DNA of 64,000 nt from Phoronis australis (Eukaryota > Phoronida > Phoronidae), in NCBI GenBank assembly GCA_002633005.1, contig NMRA01000269.1, positions 141,070 to 205,069 on the forward strand. Reading direction: 5' to 3'. The notes beneath the pieces are model-generated. The model was not told the DNA's origin and made no database searches. It worked only from the letters and a program-made list of their open reading frames with translations. The position numbers were made by a program, and so were the translations under genes. Positions 57,677 through 64,000 of this stretch are shown in pieces (the stretch's first letter is position 1; every line of letters starts with the position of its first letter).

Positions 57677-60600
57677 CTGCAAATATACAGTTGATAGTGT
57701 TATTACTGATGTCACAATCACCAGTCAAATTGAGCAAACTCCAACAGAAACATTCAACTGAGTGCCCTTGGTACTGACATTTGTATAGGCAAGATCACAC
57801 TTCAGACAAGTTTCAAAATTGGAAGTGCCTGTGATAGGAATTGACCAAGTCATGATTTGAAGCATTGTCACTTTCTTAAAACCTTTAATCTTATAAGAAT
57901 TGAATGTAAAAAATGGGAATTCAATTAGAAAACAAGTGATGCTTTTACAAGTTTATTAGAGAATGACATGAAAGGTTTGGGGAACCAATAACTGATCATC
58001 ACAAGATATCAAAAATTAGATGTCTTGATTGAAAAATTGACAGTTTGCCAAGGTATTTTTGATTGAAAAATGGAGCTGAAAATAAAAATTCAAAAAATGC
58101 ACTCAGAGGAGCAAAATTTGGCAACAGAAACACAAGAAGTGAGATTGGCAACAAAATCCAGAACATCAACGACCCCGACACCAATATCAAACCAACAAAA
58201 GTGCGTTGATGAATCAAGTCAATAAGAGAACAGTTACCAATTGAATATCTCCAATAACCTCAGAATGGTAAGTCATAGAGAAAACGATAACATGCAGACG
58301 GGTCTTGAGGAAGTCTACACACCAAATTTCAGAAGATTCCCCAAACAATCGCAAAGCTGAATTTCCAGAAGTGATTATTCCAAATGCTATCACATCGTCA
58401 CCCTGTGTCCGACATCACTCAAACATAATAGCAGTCGAGTTTTGTATGAGATGCATGATGTTTGTGAATTTCCTGTCGATCGAACGAACATTGCGACCCG
58501 TAGTGCTAATGACAGACTAACAGAAGTGTAACAAGGAATTGGTCAATGGAAAAAGTCATGTGTCCAATAAATCTTCAATAATGCATTGAGAAAGGCAAGT
58601 CGGAGCGAGAAACAAATAGCATAACTCATATAGTGATTGACAAGATCTATCCACATACCAAACTTCAGAAAAATCATCAAAGGATGCCAGGAGATACGGA
58701 AAGAAAAAAATAAATCAATAGCAGACAGACTACACATTGGCTTGAAAGTGACTTTTGCTGGAGTCTGATTCCGTGGACAGAAAATCATGTTGGAAGTTTG
58801 CTACGCTACTTTTTGCTCTGGTGAAACTGCACCAGATTTTAACACTTTTAAGTCCCAGAGCTGAAGAAATACTTATTGGCTGGGATGAACAAGTAAGATG
58901 CCTAGCTTTCACCAAGTAATGAAAGACGAGATGCTTTTAGGCACAGAAAAGACCATAAGATCAGTTAGCACAAGTGGCTTGAGAGACAGAGTTGCTGGCA
59001 ACGCCCCAGCATGAGAAGCGTTGGGTGAAAATGCAGTCGTCATTGAACAGTGACCCTCCATTTCATGACACGGCTACTTAATGACCAACTACAACAAAAA
59101 GGGATGATTGCAATGAGAATATTGAACCTTGACGTCATAGTTAAAAGTTTGCTGTTTCCAATGAGAAATCATTTTGATTCAATAATCATCTCCACGTATG
59201 TTTAAACTGAAATTAATTTCTGAACCTGTAAAATTTAGCAAGTTGTAATACTTTTTCATCTTTTCTTGCTTCAGCAGCATGCGCAGCGTATCCACAGTTT
59301 TGTCCATCAGTGTTTTACTTTCGTCATCTGAACTTGAACTCGAGCTACTTTCCAACTCTATGGTGTTCCGTTTTTCTCGATCAAGTCCAAAAGCAGCGTG
59401 CTGAAAATAAAAATAATCATGCTAGAAATTCAGCGATGATATTCACCCCACCATCTGATCAAGTGAAACATTATAAAAATGCACGTAGTAGCGTTCACTC
59501 TATGACACACTGATAATAGTCACTTACCATGATATTCACCCCGCCATCTGATCATTAGTGTATATCCTCTCTGGCAAGTGAAACATTATAAAAATGCACG
59601 TAGTAGCATCCACTCTATGACTCACTGATAATAGTCACTTACCATGGTCCTGTATCATGAGAACCAGTTTCCTCCACTGAATAATGGGCATCAAACTGGT
59701 TCTCAAAATATGGGACCTGTGTAAGTGACTAGTGGCAAGAAAAGACTTAACAACACATACTAGACAAGAGGTTAATGACTTTAAAGTGAAACTTGCACGC
59801 TAATTCTCTCTCTCTCTGTGATTGCTTGGTCAAATTAGTTAGAAACACAATAGTGATGATGTGAACATGAAGTACACTGAAAATTGTGAAATGTTTTTAA
59901 GAATAAGTTTTGCGTCAAAAATGACCCACTGTGAATCACTCAACCATGTCCAGTAAGTATTGTGACGTAGTGCTGGGGAATAACACTGCATGATGCTGGC
60001 TGTGTGACCCCCCCCCCCCCCCAATGTATATCATTAGTGCACGGCTCACTTATTTGTTTTCACATTTACAAGACATCAGTGAATACAACTGCCTTTTATT
60101 TAACGTTGATGATGTTCAAATAGCTTTGTCGTTTAGTTCCTGCTACACATTAGCAAAGTTAGGAGCATGCAAATACATATTTCAGTTGCGTTTATCCTTC
60201 AGAAAGAGTGTGGAAATAGTCACTGCAACAGACACGTGCTGACTGAGCATCATGACCAGTGGCAAGATATCATTTAATACTCCTCTATTACAACAATACA
60301 AAAGAAGCTGACCAAAAGGATTTGGATCCCATGGATGTGTGCACAGCACGGATGCATGCTCAGCGTAATATTTTTAAGTGGATCTTGGGAAGATGTCCAC
60401 TATTATCTGGCAGGTTCATGAAACAATGTTTTGTGGAAGTTACATCACTGGATTGCCAACAGTACAGTTCAACAAGAGTGCTCTGTTGAAGAAATAAACA
60501 TATTCTGGGGACCATTCCACTGAAAGTTCTTTTAGTCTTGAGATTAAACAGGATACTAAATACCATTTTGGTGACAAGTTTTGTCTATAATTCTGTGAAA

Positions 60601-63108
60601 TGCAGTTAAACCTGCTCTAGAATGGAGGATGGATCAAAACTAGTATCAGAACGAGATGTTGACTACCAAACACTGGGTAGATACTCCACTACAAGTAAAC
60701 ATAACTTTGACATTCAAATTTAACATTGTAAAACAATTTGGATAAAAAGATCTATACTTTCATGCCCTCAATGCCAATTTCATTCCTTTTGCTACAATAT
60801 ATGAAAATGTTTTTGATGAAGACAACGCCACTAATACACAATGAAAAAACAAGACCAAAATGAGAAATACACAAACAAGCTTCAGTTCTTAGAAATAAAT
60901 AACATATATTGATAATCACCTGTAACTGCTCTTGGTGTTTTCTTTGTTGATACTCAATATTGCGAATACAATTCTTAACATCTGAGTCACCCTCATCATA
61001 CAGCAATGCTCTTTTGAAACATCGAATGGCTTCGTCAATCTTGTTCTCAGCTTCATACCTGTATTAAGAAATATAAGTAGGCATTTTCAGAGACAAGTGA
61101 ACAAGAGAGGGTTGCACTTAAGTGGAAAATTGGTCCACCAGATAACTGACACAACAAAGACGCCATGCCATGGTGATATTGGTATTTCCTATTCCCAGGA
61201 CTGAAGCTGCACAATAACTAACACCTGATAGACCACAGTATGAAAGAGTTATCTAAACTTAAGTGCGAGCTTTGGTAACTATAACACAACGATAAGTATT
61301 CCCGAGGCATGAAACTCTCAACTCAAAAAGTCTTTTCTTCAAGACTAAAAATTCACAATCGTTCAATGCAATGTAACAATTTGCCAGTGGAAAGAGAGGC
61401 TGAACGAAATGCCATGAGGAGCCAATACATTTTAGTATGGCTACAGATGGTAGATTTCCTACATTGATCAACATGAAATTCATATATCCCTTTATATCCA
61501 GCATATTTTCTGTAAAAAATTTTTAATGACACCACCATGATTGGTAGCAGTGTCTAACCACGTCTGTGTTGAAAGTTGTTGGTAACCGTAACTATCAATG
61601 TCTTTTAAATGCATCAAAAAACCCCAAGTTATTATCTTGCCTGAATAATCTGATCAAGTTTTTGCTTTTTGCAAGTGGTAAAAAGTTTTTTAATGCTACG
61701 AATTCTGATTGGTAATGAAAAATTAACCACAACCATTTTAAGTTAAAGAAGTCAATGTATAAGCTCTTACATTTTATTTTGTGAATTAATACAGAGTTTC
61801 AACTGTATGGAAACTATTTGCTTAGTCTAGCTATCAGAGGTGGGAACTTAACATAGCAATAACAATTTTGCTAATTCAAAAGTGCATTTTAGTTGTAAAG
61901 AGATTGCCAAAGCTGGCTGAACACATCACAATATTCAGCAACATTTTTCACAGATATCACAAATATCCTGGCACGCTTTTGAACCTACTCTTTGCCCTGT
62001 GCTGTCAAAGTCTGGCTCAGATACTTTCGTGCGTTGGCATGCTTCGGCTCCACCTGTAAGGCTTTATCAAACTCTTCAATAGCCAGAGAGAAAGTCAGTT
62101 TGTTTGCATATCTGAAATAGATTAAGAATATATTGTTATTATGCTGAAATATTACTCAACAACCGAAAGTAATATCTTAATTATTTGATCACACCTTAAA
62201 GTACAAAACTCTTCATGAAAACATGGAAATAGGCTGCCCAAGTTGTATAGAAATATAGATCACTATAGTGGTAAAATAAAGAGATTTCAAGGCTTTGTCA
62301 TACCTGGAAGGTGATTCACAACACAATGTTCATCTTTTCCCACTTACACTGCGCCCTTTCCAACCATAGCATCTACACAAGTGTTGTCCATCTCCAGTGC
62401 CTTGTTGAAGTAGGTCATAGCTTCTGGATAATCTTGACGCTTGCATGCTGCAACTCCCAGCGACACACTACACAAAAGATAAAAGAAGTCCATTTAACGT
62501 TTTTCATACAGTTCACAAGATATGAAGAATTCTAGTCAGCTGCAAACAACTTAAAACTGAATTCCCATCAATTAATGTATTCATATTCCAAAAAACACAA
62601 CCTTTTCAAAGCCCATCTTTTGCTTTGTTCCTTGCGAAGACTTTCGGCAAACTCTGCCTCAGGAATATCATTTCTGAAAAAGACAAGCATCAACAGGAGT
62701 TGATAGCCAGGTTGTACAAAAAATTCATCAGTTCAAAATGGCACTCATTTAACTGCGAACACGACCTTTGGCACTTTTACAACAACAGCATTTCCTCAAT
62801 TATTACGTACTTTTATGATGTTAAACACGAATGCAAAATTAATCAGTGGTGAGAATTCTGTACTCAACAATCGTAATCAATACCAAATCCACTTGTCAAC
62901 TGAAGAGGATGTTCTTAAATACGTGAACCAAACAAACATCAGGTAACCCCTCAATGCTCACTTGTGCAGACCTCTCATCAACGATGCAGGAGCTTGCTCA
63001 GATAGTCCTAAGAGTTTGCTCAAGTACACCACATTACTTGGATTGGCAAAACTAGCCTCTGTCTGGAGGATTTCAGTGTAGGATCTCCCACCAATCAAAG
63101 TGGTTTTT
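55564..63108 (-). CDS. TTC14: Tetratricopeptide repeat protein 14 (gene, partial: seven 3' exons)
   Basis: Spliced minus-strand gene; exon order 63108-62962, 62673-62602, 62467-62348, 62111-61989, 61058-60920, 59400-59252, 57676-55564. All junction phases agree. The protein runs from a segment with SLMRGLHK, through TPR repeats (EAMTYFNKALEMDN; NARKYLSQTL; DEAIRCFKRALLYDE), a Ser-rich/acidic linker, a Lys-rich helix and a long SR/K-rich tail ending AEMEKFLQMLKKKS. This is the layout of TTC14, which in vertebrates also has an upstream S1 RNA-binding domain; that part lies beyond 64000. About 950 residues are encoded here, more than the whole ~770-residue human protein as I recall it, so the tail is expanded. 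TPR proteins mediate protein contacts; an RNA-related role is inferred from S1 and SR-like regions. Confidence 0.85.
59252..59400 (-). CDS. TTC14: TTC14 exon with Ser/Asp-rich linker
   Basis: 149 bp; acceptor tttcag, donor GTATTA, phase 0 in and phase 2 out. Encodes HAAFGLDREKRNTIELE, then SSSSSSDDESKTLMDKTVDT and LRMLLKQEKMKK, a coiled Lys-rich segment that joins the last exon as KMKKKGKHKKRK. Confidence 0.85.
59401..60919 (-). other. TTC14 intron with tandem duplication and simple repeats
   Basis: Two ~100-bp direct copies (about 59435-59527 and 59529-59643) share 'gatattcaccccnccatctgatca' and 'tataaaaatgcacgtagtag'. A small inverted repeat 'gagaaccagttt/aaactggttctc' lies at 59659-59705. 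A short CT run is near 59806-59817 and a 14-15 base C run near 60008-60022. No additional exon is needed by phase. Confidence 0.6.
60920..61058 (-). CDS. TTC14: TTC14 exon, last TPR
   Basis: 139 bp; acceptor atacag, donor GTGATT, phase 2 in and phase 0 out. Encodes YEAENKIDEAIRCFKRALLY and DEGDSDVKNCIRNIEYQQ, a canonical TPR helix pair (A at the small-residue positions, Y/F aromatic positions) followed by a Gln/Lys-rich helix. Confidence 0.85.
61989..62111 (-). CDS. TTC14: TTC14 exon, TPR
   Basis: 123 bp; acceptor tttcag, donor GTAGGT, phase 2 in and out. Encodes YANKLTFSLAIEEFDKALQV then EPKHANARKYLSQTLTAQGK. The NARKYLxQTL stretch closely matches the TTC14 family. Confidence 0.9.
62348..62467 (-). 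CDS. TTC14: TTC14 exon, TPR
   Basis: 120 bp; acceptor tgtgtag, donor GTAAGT, phase 2 in and out. Encodes VSLGVAACKRQDYPEAMTYF then NKALEMDNTCVDAMVGKGA, a full TPR. Confidence 0.9.
62602..62673 (-). CDS. TTC14: TTC14 exon upstream of the TPR block
   Basis: 72 bp; acceptor tttttcag, donor GTTGTG (weak), phase 2 in and out. Encodes NDIPEAEFAESLRKEQSKRW then ALK, a helix that leads into the first TPR. Confidence 0.8.
62962..63108 (-). CDS. TTC14: TTC14 exon, first within the window
   Basis: 147 bp; acceptor attacag, donor GTGAGC, phase 2 in and out. Encodes KTTLIGGRSYTEILQTEASF then ANPSNVVYLSKLLGLSEQAP and SLMRGLHK. The NPxxVxYL...LGxSE...SLMRGL pattern is characteristic of TTC14 between the S1 domain and the TPRs. 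The preceding exon was not identified before the window end. Confidence 0.85.
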
Positions 63109-64000
63109 CTGTAATATAAAAACATCAGCAATTGACAGCAATGGATGACGTGAAACTGGAGGATGTCTAGGATGCACATAGGGCCCCGTGCATTGTATAA
63201 AAATTGATGCGTCATTTCCTTACACCTGAAAGATGTAAATTTTGATTTATTCACAAAGCTAACATGAAAACAGCGATTGTGGGATTGTTCTAAAACCCCT
63301 TCGACCCCCACACCCCAGGACTCCCTCTATCAACAACCCCCTAGTCTACACAAGCTCGACTCAATCTGAACCTAGAACAAGAGCTGACTTGCAGGACCAA
63401 CGAGTCTGACCGTGAGCTCGCCTGGCTTTTCCCTTTCTTTTGCAATTAAGAGTCGATGCAGCAAGCTTGAAATCCAAAAACAAACAAAAAACGCGACCAA
63501 ATCAAATCAAAGACCAACCAACGTAACAAACAGTCTTGTTCCCGGCAGAGTGTAATCGTCTCATCTCATGAAGGGCAAATCATTAGTAAGTGTAACGTGG
63601 TCACATTTCATTTGATAAAAATGTTAAGGAGTGGCAATTATATATGAAACTATGAAACCGATTGGCCAGTTCTAAGATAGGATGTTCTGTTGATAGCCAG
63701 ATGCAGACATTATTCTTGGGTCTTACATAACATCGATATTGTGTGTTGAACTACGTAAGAATTCTTTTTTCCTTTTAAAGTCTAGCACAACGATCATCAG
63801 CATCTGTAATCAATTTCAGAGTTGGGTAATATTCAAACGTGACCCACTCAACTTCGCAACTATAATTCCAAACATGCAAATGGCTTTAACAAAATTACAT
63901 TAATATGCAGAGATCGTCACAGACAAAATTCAACTGAAAATGCACAGGAAGGGGCGTCACCACCTGTCACTTGCTAATAACGGAAAAGCAATGACCACTT
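63109..64000 (-). other. TTC14 intron, upstream part
   Basis: Open frames at 63109-63311 (minus) lack family similarity. No exon with matching phase was convincing, so the S1-domain exons are expected beyond 64000. Confidence 0.4.

Noticed and set aside
63109-63311. Possible extra 5' TTC14 exon (minus strand)
   Set aside because: An AG acceptor exists, but the translation shows no family similarity and no suitable donor gives phase 2.
1-64000. CRISPR arrays, operons, ribosome-binding sites or prophage
   Set aside because: The window is eukaryotic; no regular repeat-spacer array or bacterial gene organisation is seen.

Overview
This is a repeat-rich, AT-rich metazoan nuclear genome window. 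It has phase-consistent spliced exons, large introns, LINE, LTR and DNA transposon remnants, and two runs of N. Gene content and repeat style suggest a marine invertebrate, possibly a deuterostome; that is inference, and the species cannot be named from sequence alone. Two host genes are recognisable.

(1) A filamin-type immunoglobulin-repeat gene on the + strand. Four exons (18562-28557) encode parts of two to three filamin repeats and end at a stop codon. Every internal splice junction is phase 1, with a split Gly codon. The same four exons recur at 41521-52099 inside an ~11 kb duplicated block (A = 17866-28640, B = 40811-52188). Two further in-phase exons, absent from the duplicated block, lie between the blocks at 29113-29256 and 29733-29786. 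The first could replace the stop-bearing exon after exon 3.

(2) TTC14, the tetratricopeptide-repeat protein 14 family, on the - strand. Seven exons run from 63108 down to 55564 with fully consistent phases. Five TPR-region exons and one Ser-rich linker exon lead into a 2.1 kb Lys/Arg/Ser-rich last exon. The 5' exons lie beyond the window. Filamin and TTC14 are convergent.

A decayed second copy of the TTC14 3' end and 3' flank occupies 1-1399. It has a 4-bp frameshift and is cut by a repeat, so the filamin-TTC14 locus has also undergone an older duplication.

Much of the rest is mobile DNA. There is a broken Ty1/copia element with a 166-bp 3' LTR (12.2-16.5 kb), a 5'-truncated LINE with a 15-bp target duplication (46.3-47.7 kb, partial copy at 22.5 kb), and TTAA-target DNA transposons whose empty sites can be read in the other block. 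Two degenerate THAP zinc fingers, several MITEs, a 164-bp near-perfect palindrome family and a satellite-like repeat carrying perfect DR1 nuclear-receptor sites are also present. Blocks A and B differ by roughly 1-5% and by several whole transposon insertions. Single Ns sit at several repeat junctions, so separating true tandem duplication from unmerged haplotypes is the main open question. The most interesting biology is in filamin: an exon pair with only amino-acid-changing differences, and a possible alternative C-terminus.
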